Virus record (IMG/VR): IMGVR_UViG_3300027733_000003
Span: 1-57,955 of that record
DNA: 57,955 bases
From: a virus
Reading direction: 5' to 3' (one strand)
A program made the translations under genes and the position numbers. The notes below the pieces were generated by a model. It made no database searches. It was not told the origin of the DNA and saw only the letters and a list, made by a program, of their open reading frames with translations. Below, in pieces: positions 43,722 to 50,255 of this stretch (positions within the stretch are counted from its first letter, which is position 1; each line of letters starts with the position of its first letter).

Positions 43722-44120
43722 ATGAATCTCGTAAACATCATCGACAATGGCACTTCTATCGTTTTGTCTTCTAAGACCGGCAAAACTGGTTCGTTTGCAC
43801 GGGCTGTGGCTTTCGCTGATCGCCAAACCCGCATGGACATGGGTCACGCCATGTACGCCAAATGGCTTGCAAATGGTCAGTATCGCCCCTTGGTGAATGA
43901 CATTCTCGATACGCTTGTGCCAAAGTCAGCCGCGCCTTTTATCGGTGGTTTAGTTCCACAGTATGGTTCCGTGTCAAAAGAGCAACTGATCGGCTTGTGC
44001 TTGGCTGTCAATAATGCAGTCGTGACCAAGGGCAAAGAACTCAAGGGTCAAAAGGGTTTCGTGTACGGCATCGTTCAGCGTATCGCCGAGCAGGGTGCGC
44101 CAGAAATTGTCGAAGCCTAA
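43722..44120 (+). CDS. First rightward gene, unknown function
   Basis: The 132-residue protein has AAGGA ten bases before the ATG. It has an N-terminal beta part (NLVNIIDNGTSIVLSSKTGK), a helical centre (FARAVAFADRQTRMDMGHAM), and a basic helical end (GFVYGIVQRIAEQG). It is cleanly isolated, with its own promoter and a terminator immediately downstream, so it is probably made at a high level just after entry. This layout is common for host-takeover proteins, but nothing in the sequence names a target. Confidence 0.75.
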   Translation: MNLVNIIDNGTSIVLSSKTGKTGSFARAVAFADRQTRMDMGHAMYAKWLANGQYRPLVNDILDTLVPKSAAPFIGGLVPQYGSVSKEQLIGLCLAVNNAVVTKGKELKGQKGFVYGIVQRIAEQGAPEIVEA

Positions 44121-44138
44121 GCAGTCTCACTTCTGAAG

Positions 44139-44158
44139 CCCACAACATTGTGGGTTTT
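44139..44158 (+). terminator. Terminator after the first rightward gene
   Basis: CCCACA-ACAT-TGTGGG forms a perfect 6-bp stem with a four-base loop, followed by TTTT. It begins about 20 bases after the stop of gene 43722 and probably uncouples its expression from downstream genes. Confidence 0.75.
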
Positions 44159-44160
44159 GG

Positions 44161-44260
44161 TAGGTAGATTCAAATGCTAAAGCGTTGGGTGTTGGGGTGA
44201 GAATCCCCATTGGATGCCCAAGTGTGTAGGCGGAGACCTTGTCACACCATATTGAATGAC
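44161..44260 (+). ncRNA. Possible structured RNA downstream of the terminator
   Basis: TTGGG and CCCAA close a stem with an inner hairpin TGGGG-tgagaat-CCCCA, and a second small stem GTGTG/CACAC with inner AGG/CCT follows. No ORF of note crosses it. It could be a small RNA, part of the leader of the next gene, or chance. It is not like any class I know. Confidence 0.35.
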
Positions 44261-44323
44261 CACAACAATTCCTGAGCATGAATCAAACTGCTCACCCTCA
44301 TTCACTTAATCACGGAGTAACTC

Positions 44324-44560
44324 ATGCGTATTCATTCTGTCCCACGCGGTTCGATGTATCCCATGCCATCGCTTGCAACAGGCGATAAAGATAAAGTATT
44401 ACCCGGCGGTCTGCCACCAGTACCTAACCGGAATATATATTCCAAGCTGACTGGTCACCACAAAACCACGCACAAACACACACAACAATGGCGTGACAAT
44501 CGTAGTCACGGAAACGTGGCGACATACGTGGGTGCATGGGCGCAAGCCAAGCTGTCTTGA
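44324..44560 (+). CDS. Small Lys/Pro/His-rich protein
   Basis: The 78-residue protein has GGAG seven bases upstream of the ATG. It is rich in Pro, Gly, His, Asn and Thr (PSLATGDKDKVLPGGLPPVP; HHKTTHKHTQQWRD) and looks disordered, without a family. The gene holds a 14-bp palindrome (GGAATATATATTCC at 44430-44443), and its stop codon overlaps the first GAATATTC box of the next region. It could help initiate replication or regulate it, but this is guesswork. Confidence 0.6.
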   Translation: MRIHSVPRGSMYPMPSLATGDKDKVLPGGLPPVPNRNIYSKLTGHHKTTHKHTQQWRDNRSHGNVATYVGAWAQAKLS

Positions 44561-44619
44561 ATATTCTCAGGGTTTGCCACAAGAATATTCACCGGAATAT
44601 TCAGTACTACAAAAAATAT

Positions 44620-44642
44620 AGTTGGCTTATCAACGACTTACG
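44620..44642. repeat. Outer inverted repeat, left arm
   Basis: It pairs with 44832-44854 (22 of 23 positions). The single mismatch would be a G-U pair in RNA. The arms are 190 bases apart. Confidence 0.9.
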
Positions 44643-44658
44643 TTAAAACTAATACTTT

Positions 44659-44675
44659 GAATATTCCAATATTCC
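44659..44675. repeat. Inner inverted repeat, left arm
   Basis: It is perfectly complementary to 44791-44807 over 17 bases and is made of the GAATATTCC and AATATTCC units. Confidence 0.9.
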
Positions 44676-44790
44676 AATATTCCATATAAATATAGGCTGC
44701 TACACGTAGCCATGTTTCCGAACAGTCACGCGCTGATGCGACCACATAATCCGCATCATTCACAAACCCGCCTGACCCTTTCCAAAACAC

Positions 44791-44807
44791 GGAATATTGG
44801 AATATTC
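44791..44807. repeat. Inner inverted repeat, right arm
   Basis: It is the perfect complement of 44659-44675, ending with GAATATTC. Confidence 0.9.
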
Positions 44808-44831
44808 ACGTTAGTGCCCACTAACTACGCT

Positions 44832-44854
44832 CGTAAGTCGTTGATAAGCTAACT
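44832..44854. repeat. Outer inverted repeat, right arm
   Basis: It is the complement of 44620-44642 with one mismatch, read inward from the origin candidate's right side. Confidence 0.9.
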
Positions 44855-44934
44855 GTTTTTTTGTTAGTACTCACTCACGTAAATATTCTCTTATCAATCC
44901 TATCGCGGAATATTCACCCGCAAAAGTGCGCCAG

Positions 44935-44944
44935 CACCTATCAC
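44935..44944 (+). repeat. CACCTATCAC word, copy 1
   Basis: First of six exact plus-strand copies of this 10-base word in the rightward operon. It lies in the gap just after the origin candidate, followed by GCCCC. Confidence 0.85.
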
Positions 44945-45031
44945 GCCCCGAAATCCCCAGCCAAGCAGTCAGGCATCGTTGACTGCATTTCACCCACCAA
45001 CTTACCTTTAACTCACTTACTTGGACAACCT

Positions 45032-45211
45032 ATGAAAACCCAACTGATGTACTTGACCATCCCAACCGACTTGGACCACCTCATTGTCGACCCCAACTTC
45101 GCCAGTAATGACCACGAGTTCGTGTTTGAGTGCGACATGAACGACAACCCTATGGATGCCGATGACCCTGAGTTCTATCTGCGCCAGTACTACAAATCTG
45201 TGGGGGTATGA
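45032..45211 (+). CDS. Small acidic protein
   Basis: It encodes 59 residues from ATG 45032; a longer in-frame start at 44861 would run through the repeat region and is rejected. The sequence is acidic (DLDHLIVDPNFASNDHEFVF) with a likely small beta-alpha fold. It is the first gene after the origin candidate. Its stop overlaps the next start. Confidence 0.65.
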   Translation: MKTQLMYLTIPTDLDHLIVDPNFASNDHEFVFECDMNDNPMDADDPEFYLRQYYKSVGV

Positions 45212-45378
45212 TGAATCCTATTTACTACATTGGCGGGACAATCATGTCCTGCGGCTTTATCTTCGTTGGATGGGGTAGCGAAGGCTATCTGTCCAACCTT
45301 TGTCTTATTCTCGGTGGCTTGTATTTCGGTCACCTTGTCACTGATGCACTCAACAGTCCAACCAAGGAATCCTTATGA
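45208..45378 (+). CDS. Small membrane protein
   Basis: It encodes 56 residues with two hydrophobic stretches (about 5-22, IYYIGGTIMSCGFIFVGW, and 29-46, NLCLILGGLYFGHLV), a probable hairpin in the inner membrane. Four-base overlaps on both sides (ATGA) show coupling. Its function is unknown; phage proteins of this size often alter the host envelope. Confidence 0.65.
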   Translation: MMNPIYYIGGTIMSCGFIFVGWGSEGYLSNLCLILGGLYFGHLVTDALNSPTKESL

Positions 45379-45656
45379 AAGTTGTAATCAATGATTGTCA
45401 TGGTGGTTTCGGTTTGACCGATGCCGCATTGGAAGAATACAAAAACCGTAAAAACATCACAAGCCCTAATTTCTACTGTTTCGACATTCCTCGGGAGTGC
45501 CCAGTGTTGGTTGCAATGGTTGAAGAACAAGGAACCGCAATCAATGCCGACTATTCTGATTTGAAAGTTGTGGAAATACCCGATGATGTAAATTGGTATA
45601 TCAAAGACTACGACGGCCTTGAACACGTGGCCGAACGTCACAGGACTTGGGGTTAA
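45375..45656 (+). CDS. Conserved phage protein, MKVVINDCHGGFGL family
   Basis: The 93-residue protein begins KVVINDCHGGFGLTDAALEE and ends LKVVEIPDDVNWYIKDYDGL, with EHVAERHRTWG at the tip. This is a widespread small phage family, often encoded among early or middle genes. It has an alpha/beta fold without visible catalytic site. Function unknown. Confidence 0.82.
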   Translation: MKVVINDCHGGFGLTDAALEEYKNRKNITSPNFYCFDIPRECPVLVAMVEEQGTAINADYSDLKVVEIPDDVNWYIKDYDGLEHVAERHRTWG

Positions 45657-45658
45657 AA

Positions 45659-45868
45659 ATGACAATCAAATCCATCACAGTCGAAGTCCGTAATGTATAC
45701 GGCAACACGCTGGTCTATCCGATCTGCGACACAGCCAAACTCTTTGCACGCATCGCCAACAAGACCACACTGAACGCATCTATCCTCAACGATGTAGTAC
45801 AGCTTGGATTCCAAGTCAACACAACCAGCAGCGTGCTGCCCTTCAAACTCGATACACCCAAGGAGTAA
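45659..45868 (+). CDS. Small conserved phage protein
   Basis: It encodes 69 residues from ATG 45659, which has GGGG six bases upstream. It reads as a compact fold (IKSITVEVRNVYGNTLVYP, ICDTAKLFARIANKTTLNAS, VVQLGFQVNTTSS). It occurs in several phages after the previous family. Function unknown. Confidence 0.7.
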   Translation: MTIKSITVEVRNVYGNTLVYPICDTAKLFARIANKTTLNASILNDVVQLGFQVNTTSSVLPFKLDTPKE

Positions 45869-45870
45869 CC

Positions 45871-45984
45871 ATGTTTCGTGTATTTATCCCCAACCTCAAT
45901 CGCTGGATTGAAAACGTCCCTGCCACCGAAGCCCTTGTCTACAAGGAAGAAGGCTATCAAGTAGAACGCATGGAGGCAACATGA
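45871..45984 (+). CDS. 37-residue phage peptide
   Basis: It starts after GGAG and encodes FRVFIPNLNRWIENVPATEA and a Glu/Arg-rich end. Its stop overlaps the next start (ATGA). It is too short to classify, but has the spacing of a real gene in a packed operon. Confidence 0.55.
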   Translation: MFRVFIPNLNRWIENVPATEALVYKEEGYQVERMEAT

Positions 45985-46130
45985 GGACATACAAAGTTCG
46001 AGAATTTCACGCAGGACTCCATTGGTATCACGTGGTGGAGTTGTTTGTCGATGGTGAATGTATTGGCGAAATGAATCTCACCAATGTATCTGAACGCGAT
46101 GCTTTCATCAAAGAATGGATTGCCTCATGA
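45981..46130 (+). CDS. 49-residue phage peptide
   Basis: It encodes RTYKVREFHAGLHWYHVVEL and then FVDGECIGEMNLTNVSERD, a likely small alpha/beta unit. It overlaps the genes on both sides by four bases. No family is recognised. Confidence 0.6.
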   Translation: MRTYKVREFHAGLHWYHVVELFVDGECIGEMNLTNVSERDAFIKEWIAS

Positions 46131-46342
46131 GCGAAGACTACCACCTACCTATATGCACTCACTGTTATGCAGTGCGTGTCGAGCCACAACGTAAACACCT
46201 ATCACGCCCGACCTGTGCGTCATGTGGTGACAAGATCGCCAAAGAACGTAAGTTCACTGTGGTGTGTAACAACAAGCAGGGGTATGAACTTATCACGAAC
46301 CCTGACTACCTTAAACAACTCAACCCCAAGAGGACAACATGA
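46127..46342 (+). CDS. Zinc-ribbon protein
   Basis: It encodes 71 residues from ATG 46127. Two CxxC pairs (C10/C13 and C30/C33) bracket a basic segment (RVEPQRKHLSRPT), giving a small zinc ribbon. The end (NPDYLKQLNPKRTT) is basic. Such proteins may bind RNA polymerase or nucleic acid. It contains the second CACCTATCAC word in its coding part. Confidence 0.75.
   Translation: MSEDYHLPICTHCYAVRVEPQRKHLSRPTCASCGDKIAKERKFTVVCNNKQGYELITNPDYLKQLNPKRTT
46196..46205 (+). repeat. CACCTATCAC word, copy 2
   Basis: It lies inside the zinc-ribbon gene and is followed by GCCCG, similar to copy 1. Confidence 0.85.
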
Positions 46343-46536
46343 TTAGCGACGAAGAATGGGAAAGGCGCAAGCCTGAGTTTGCCCAGTGGTATGCCAAGCA
46401 CATGATCGAGGTATTCGGCCCTTGCATGGCTAGAGGTATTGCCAACCGAGAAGTGCTTGTCGACAAAATAATAAAGCTTGACCCGAACAGCTTTTGGGAA
46501 CTGGTACTCGAAATCATAAACAAGGAGACAACATGA
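46339..46536 (+). CDS. Small helical protein
   Basis: The 65-residue protein is helical and acidic (SDEEWERRKPEFAQWYAKHM; later VLVDKIIKLDPNSFWELVLE). Four-base overlaps link it to both neighbours. Unrecognised. Confidence 0.65.
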   Translation: MISDEEWERRKPEFAQWYAKHMIEVFGPCMARGIANREVLVDKIIKLDPNSFWELVLEIINKETT

Positions 46537-46715
46537 TGGGCAAAAGATTCAAAGAACTTGCTGAGCAAGCGGGACTGTACGACTTTGTATTTGAAGCAAT
46601 GGGTGTCGACGAGGAGTTAACAAACTTTGCCGAGTCAATTGTGCGGGAATGTGCCACGGTTGCTGGTAGAGATGTTGCGCATTTTGTATTAAAACACTTT
46701 GAACTGGAGAATTGA
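46533..46715 (+). CDS. Small conserved phage protein, RFKELAEQAG family
   Basis: It encodes 60 residues from ATG 46533. KRFKELAEQAGLYDFVFEAM followed by LTNFAESIVRECATVAGRD is a common pattern of tiny phage proteins in early/middle regions. It is entirely helical. Function unknown. Confidence 0.75.
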   Translation: MMGKRFKELAEQAGLYDFVFEAMGVDEELTNFAESIVRECATVAGRDVAHFVLKHFELEN

Positions 46716-46716
46716 T

Positions 46717-46944
46717 ATGACAATCAAAACGATATACACAGAAGTCGAGGTAGACGTGGACTTGAGCGACTTCGACACTGCTGACTTGGTCGAGGAACTG
46801 AATGATCGTGGCTCACATGGCTTGAGCTTTGACGACACTGAGACGCTGACCAAAGCGTGGCAACACGACCGAGAGGGGCGCAGAGATGAGGCATACGCCA
46901 TCCTGCGTGAGTACATGTTATGGAAACTGGGGAGAGTTATATGA
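46717..46944 (+). CDS. Small acidic protein
   Basis: It encodes 75 residues from ATG 46717, with GGAG upstream. It opens with alternating beta residues (IKTIYTEVEVDVDLSDFDTA) and ends with a helical WQHDREGRRDEAYAILREYM. The start is acidic, which suggests a partner-binding surface. Overlaps the next gene by four bases. Confidence 0.62.
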   Translation: MTIKTIYTEVEVDVDLSDFDTADLVEELNDRGSHGLSFDDTETLTKAWQHDREGRRDEAYAILREYMLWKLGRVI

Positions 46945-47405
46945 GTGCATTTCCAAGCCCAGAACACAAAATCATTCTGCTGACCCAACTGAGAACCCTT
47001 GGAGTCAAGACGGTCGAGGTCACCTTCTCTGGTGGGGGCGACTCAGGCAGTATCGACGACGTTAACGTCTACGATAACGACAATGATGACGTCAACCTGA
47101 CGATACACCACCTCGACTGGCCTGAGGAAAGTTCTATACATGACCCTGATACCAACGCATGGATAACTGAGGTCAAGGTGGTAACCATACCCTTGGACGA
47201 AGTACTTAAACGTGTAACCATTGATGCGCTGGCGGAATCAGGGCTTGACTGGTACAACAACGATGGCGGTCAAGGTAGCTTGCTCATCGACTTCAACAAG
47301 TCGCCGCCTGAAATCAGCCTAGATGTAGGCATCAACTACACAACTACCGAAGACCATACGATTGACCTAAACGAGGAGGACGAAGATGCACCCATGTCAC
47401 CATAG
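46941..47405 (+). CDS. DUF6878-like acidic protein
   Basis: It encodes 154 residues from ATG 46941. The order is TVEVTFSGGGDSGSIDDV, a loop, then SGLDWYNNDGGQGSLLIDF, NKSPPEISLDVGINY and TEDHTIDLNEEDED. The 'GSGDSG' and 'GGQG-L-ID' pair with the Glu-rich tail match DUF6878, known from phages and mobile elements, often next to DUF6915. Its partner is present here as the next gene. Function unknown. Confidence 0.78.
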   Translation: MSAFPSPEHKIILLTQLRTLGVKTVEVTFSGGGDSGSIDDVNVYDNDNDDVNLTIHHLDWPEESSIHDPDTNAWITEVKVVTIPLDEVLKRVTIDALAESGLDWYNNDGGQGSLLIDFNKSPPEISLDVGINYTTTEDHTIDLNEEDEDAPMSP

Positions 47406-47718
47406 TATGACCAGCGTGAAGGTGTGGGGAGGTAAGTTAGAAGACTACCAAGCCATACACGACTGGTTTGATGCGACCAAAGAACTGTGGGCAGATGCCA
47501 GACATCGTGCCCTGCGACACCATAGCCAAGGGATATTTGAGGCTGAGCGTGTGTTTGGACATGCCATAACAAACAGTGACGGCAGACTTGTGCCTGTACG
47601 TTACATCGGCGAGCAGCATGTCAAAGAGGACTGCGGTGGACGTATCCCGACCATCGTGGATTGGCTAGGCAAGATACCCATGGAAGTATGGATGAACCGA
47701 AGTTATAAGGTGGAATGA
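47386..47718 (+). CDS. DUF6915-like protein
   Basis: The 110-residue protein starts HPCHHSMTSVKVWGGKLEDY, then QAIHDWFDATKELWADARHR and ALRHHSQGIFEAERVFG, and ends with NSDGRLVPVRYIGEQHVKED. These are the hallmark segments of DUF6915, a family rich in histidine and arginine. It overlaps the DUF6878-like gene by 20 bases. The histidines (HH and RHRALRHH) could bind metal or nucleotide, but no reaction is known. Confidence 0.82.
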   Translation: MHPCHHSMTSVKVWGGKLEDYQAIHDWFDATKELWADARHRALRHHSQGIFEAERVFGHAITNSDGRLVPVRYIGEQHVKEDCGGRIPTIVDWLGKIPMEVWMNRSYKVE

Positions 47719-47719
47719 C

Positions 47720-47980
47720 ATGATGCACCGCAAATTCTATGCACGAAAGAACCCATGGGCGGCACATGGTGGACGCATGACCATACAGAAAGCATTCAGA
47801 CATTGGGTGCAACCACATAAAGCTGAGAAAGCATCCAGTATGTCGGCATGGCGGTATGAGCGTGAGCTTGCTTCATTCGATATGAACAAAGATCGCAATC
47901 GTTCAGCAGTTGGATTGGTGCGAGCATTCGGCTCACCAACATTCTTTAATGGTGCATACCGCAACGCAGAGAACGACTAG
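47720..47980 (+). CDS. Small basic protein
   Basis: The 86-residue protein is basic and aromatic (HRKFYARKNPWAAHGGRMTI; MSAWRYERELASFDMNKDRN). Basic residues and two helices suggest nucleic-acid contact. An in-frame ATG at 47723 is an alternative start. Family unknown. Confidence 0.6.
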   Translation: MMHRKFYARKNPWAAHGGRMTIQKAFRHWVQPHKAEKASSMSAWRYERELASFDMNKDRNRSAVGLVRAFGSPTFFNGAYRNAEND

Positions 47981-48140
47981 CGCAGCAGGTGAGCTACCAG
48001 ACTACACAATCAAATCAAACACAAGCGTAGAACTTGTGACAACAGCAGTGGGCTAGGAAAAACACCTATCACAACTGCATATCACACGGCGATCCAAACG
48101 GCGTCGACTTCAAATCAAACTGTAACTTACTGAGGGACTT
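47981..48140 (+). other. 160-bp gap before the MoxR gene
   Basis: No gene is seen. It holds CACCTATCAC (48063-48072) and two copies of CAAATCAAAC (near 48015 and 48110). There is no clear promoter. It is one of the few gaps in this dense operon, so it may carry control signals. Confidence 0.55.
48063..48072 (+). repeat. CACCTATCAC word, copy 3
   Basis: It sits in the gap upstream of the MoxR-type gene, about 78 bases before its start, and is followed by AACTG. Confidence 0.85.
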
Positions 48141-49145
48141 ATGAAATACTCCGACATCAAAAGCTCTGTACTGAGCAACTTCTCCATTGGCAACAAGCTT
48201 GTGCCCTTCATCAAGGGTAGGCCCGGCGGCGGTAAGAGTGCACTTGCACGTGATATCGTCAACTCTCTAGGTATTAACCCTGAGCGTGTGACCGAGTTCA
48301 ACCCAAGTCTGCGTGACCCTGTGGACATCATGGGTGTGCCACGCACGGACAACGACGTAGCCAAGTGGATACCAATGCCTGAGTTCTGGCGTATTCGTGA
48401 CGACGGCACTGACCAACCATGTGCCTTGATCGTGGAGGAATTGAGCGATGCGCCTGTCCCCATGCAGAACCCAATGTGCCGAGTCATCCTTGACCGGTAC
48501 GCGGGCGAACTTGGACTTCACAAAAAGCTGGTCATTATCGCCACAGGTAACCGAACCGAGGACAAGTCAGGTGCGAACCGCATGACTACCAAGCTGAGCA
48601 ATCGTATGCAGAACTTGGACTACGACGAGAACCTTGATGACTGGGTTAACTGGGCGCTAGATAAGGGGATACGCCTTGACCTGATTCAGTTTCTACGCTT
48701 CCGGCCCAACCTGTTGTCTGACTTCCAACCCAACCGAGAACTTAACCCGACTCCCCGTACATGGGAATTCGTGAATGAGGTCAACGCTAGCTTGCCAAGT
48801 GATCTGTACTTCGGCAACATCGCTGGTCTCGTCGGTGAGGGTGCGGCGGCTGAGTACACAGGCTTCAAGCGTATCTTTGAGAACTTGCCCAACATCGACG
48901 GCATCATCATGAACCCTGCCAAGGCTGAAGTCCCCAAGGACATGGCTGTGCTGTATGCCTTAACTGGTGCGCTAGCACACCGAGTGTCAGTGGACAACAT
49001 CGACCGAGTAGCTGAGTACATCAATCGTATGCCGCAGGACTTCCAAGTCATGTGCATGCTGGATGCTCAGACACTTGCCCCCAAGATTCGCAATACCAAG
49101 GCATATGTGCAGTGGACTGTGAAGAACGCCAACGTCTTAATGTAA
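48141..49145 (+). CDS. MoxR-type AAA+ ATPase
   Basis: The 334-residue protein has Walker A GRPGGGKS (26-33) and Walker B LIVEELSD (about 97-104). The sensor-1 region is TGNRTEDKSG (about 135-144) with an arginine-rich part after it. These are MoxR/CobS features. The ATPase acts as a remodeller with a VWA partner, which is the third gene downstream. In bacteria, MoxR-VWA pairs insert metals or mature protein complexes. Here the target could be a host or phage complex. Confidence 0.9.
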   Translation: MKYSDIKSSVLSNFSIGNKLVPFIKGRPGGGKSALARDIVNSLGINPERVTEFNPSLRDPVDIMGVPRTDNDVAKWIPMPEFWRIRDDGTDQPCALIVEELSDAPVPMQNPMCRVILDRYAGELGLHKKLVIIATGNRTEDKSGANRMTTKLSNRMQNLDYDENLDDWVNWALDKGIRLDLIQFLRFRPNLLSDFQPNRELNPTPRTWEFVNEVNASLPSDLYFGNIAGLVGEGAAAEYTGFKRIFENLPNIDGIIMNPAKAEVPKDMAVLYALTGALAHRVSVDNIDRVAEYINRMPQDFQVMCMLDAQTLAPKIRNTKAYVQWTVKNANVLM

Positions 49146-49155
49146 GGAGAACTTA

Positions 49156-50052
49156 ATGAAACTGACGACACTTGCTGAGAAAGCCGTACTGGTCAAGCTG
49201 ACCACACGCCGAGCCAACCTGACCAAGCGAGACACTATCGCAGAGGAATTTGTGCAGGAGGAACTGGGCGACACGTCGCTCATCGTTAACAAGAAGTTGT
49301 TTAGGGACGCAATGAACCCTGTCAACATACTGGTTAGCAAGATGAGTGAACCATACACCTATCACAAAACGCACACACTGCCATACGTTGACAAGGGGCC
49401 AAGGCTTCTACCAACTACACAGTATCTTGATTACACAGCGAACATGAGGCGTATCAATCAAGAGGTGGACACGATGAAGGCCAACGTCATGCCCAAGTAT
49501 GACCAGTATGTACAGCTTGACATCCAATCTCGCATCGCACGGGATGCAGGCAAAGCTAAGCCGCCAAAGTACATCGCCCCAAGCTTGGAAGACTACCCAA
49601 CGTCTGAACAGTTTGAGCAAGCGATAAGCACGACACTGGTGTTCTCACCATTGCCTGATGCACGACACTTCCTGTTTGATATCAGTGAAGAAGACATGGG
49701 ACAGTTCAACGATCAGATGGACGCAGTCTCACAACGCGCAAGGTCGGAGGTCATTAAACGCATGATGGAGCCGCTGAAGCACTTGGTGGACAAGCTCAAC
49801 AAGCCTATCGGTACTGAGGGACATATCTTCCGTGACTCTGCGGTTGAGAATGTGATCGAGGGTATCGACATGGCGAAGAAGCTCAACGTCAATGATGACC
49901 CTGACATCGTGGACATGGCGAACACCATCGGTGAGGCCATATCTAAGTACTCCACTAACGTGGACGTGTTGCGTGAGTCTCCTATTGTCCGGGAGCAGGC
50001 TGCGGCGAAGCTGGACTATATTGCACGACAGATGGGAGGTTTGTATCAATGA
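49156..50052 (+). CDS. Hypothetical protein of the MoxR-VWA module
   Basis: The 298-residue protein lies between the ATPase and VWA genes. It has a helical N-terminus (TTRRANLTKRDTIAEEFVQE), a beta-like centre, and a helical C-terminal half with charged heptads (VIKRMMEPLKHLVDKLNKPI). I cannot name a family. Its place suggests an adaptor or substrate-recognition subunit of the module. Copy 4 of the CACCTATCAC word is in its coding part. Confidence 0.75.
   Translation: MKLTTLAEKAVLVKLTTRRANLTKRDTIAEEFVQEELGDTSLIVNKKLFRDAMNPVNILVSKMSEPYTYHKTHTLPYVDKGPRLLPTTQYLDYTANMRRINQEVDTMKANVMPKYDQYVQLDIQSRIARDAGKAKPPKYIAPSLEDYPTSEQFEQAISTTLVFSPLPDARHFLFDISEEDMGQFNDQMDAVSQRARSEVIKRMMEPLKHLVDKLNKPIGTEGHIFRDSAVENVIEGIDMAKKLNVNDDPDIVDMANTIGEAISKYSTNVDVLRESPIVREQAAAKLDYIARQMGGLYQ
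49356..49365 (+). repeat. CACCTATCAC word, copy 4
   Basis: It lies inside the gene between the ATPase and VWA genes, followed by AAAAC. Confidence 0.85.
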
Positions 50053-50252
50053 TCACATTCACGGAACTTGAGGTAGTACTCATCATCGGATGGGTGGTAA
50101 CAGTCTTTGCGTTCATGAACTTGAGCAAGAGGTTGACTATCAGCCGCAACAGAATGGGTGCAATGGACAGGCTTCTCCAAGAGATAGCCGACAAGAAGGT
50201 GCATATCGAGCGAGATAGCGACAACAACATCAACATAATAACACTGGAGTGA
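50049..50252 (+). CDS. Small single-span membrane protein of the module
   Basis: The 67-residue protein has one membrane span (about 7-26, LEVVLIIGWVVTVFAFMNLS). A charged helix (DRLLQEIADKKVHIERDSDN) should lie in the cytoplasm. It sits between two module genes with a four-base overlap upstream, so it may anchor the MoxR-VWA machine to the membrane. This is inference. Confidence 0.68.
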   Translation: MITFTELEVVLIIGWVVTVFAFMNLSKRLTISRNRMGAMDRLLQEIADKKVHIERDSDNNINIITLE

Positions 50253-50255
50253 CAC

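Larger units (their letters stand above)
44559..44915. other. Candidate replication origin: AATATT palindrome cluster with nested inverted repeats
   Basis: GAATATTC occurs exactly at 44559, 44583, 44595, 44659, 44800 and 44908. The core AATATT occurs about ten times in 357 bases, including AATATTCC three times in tandem (44660-44683). An outer inverted repeat of 23 bp with one mismatch is at 44620-44642 and 44832-44854. An inner perfect 17-bp inverted repeat is at 44659-44675 and 44791-44807. Smaller hairpins lie between (44734-44758, 44810-44825). No gene occupies the stretch up to 45031. The AT-rich, repeated and strand-symmetric layout is that of a phage origin or partition site. The binding protein is unknown. 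Confidence 0.6.

Noticed and set aside
44559-44915. A CRISPR array
   Set aside because: Repeats are short palindromes at irregular distances with no spacer pattern and no cas operon. The Cas4-like gene at 1048 is of the stand-alone phage nuclease type.
44861-45031. An N-terminal extension of the 59-residue gene to 44861
   Set aside because: It would translate part of the palindrome region and gives no protein-like pattern; the ATG at 45032 has a GGA-containing upstream site.
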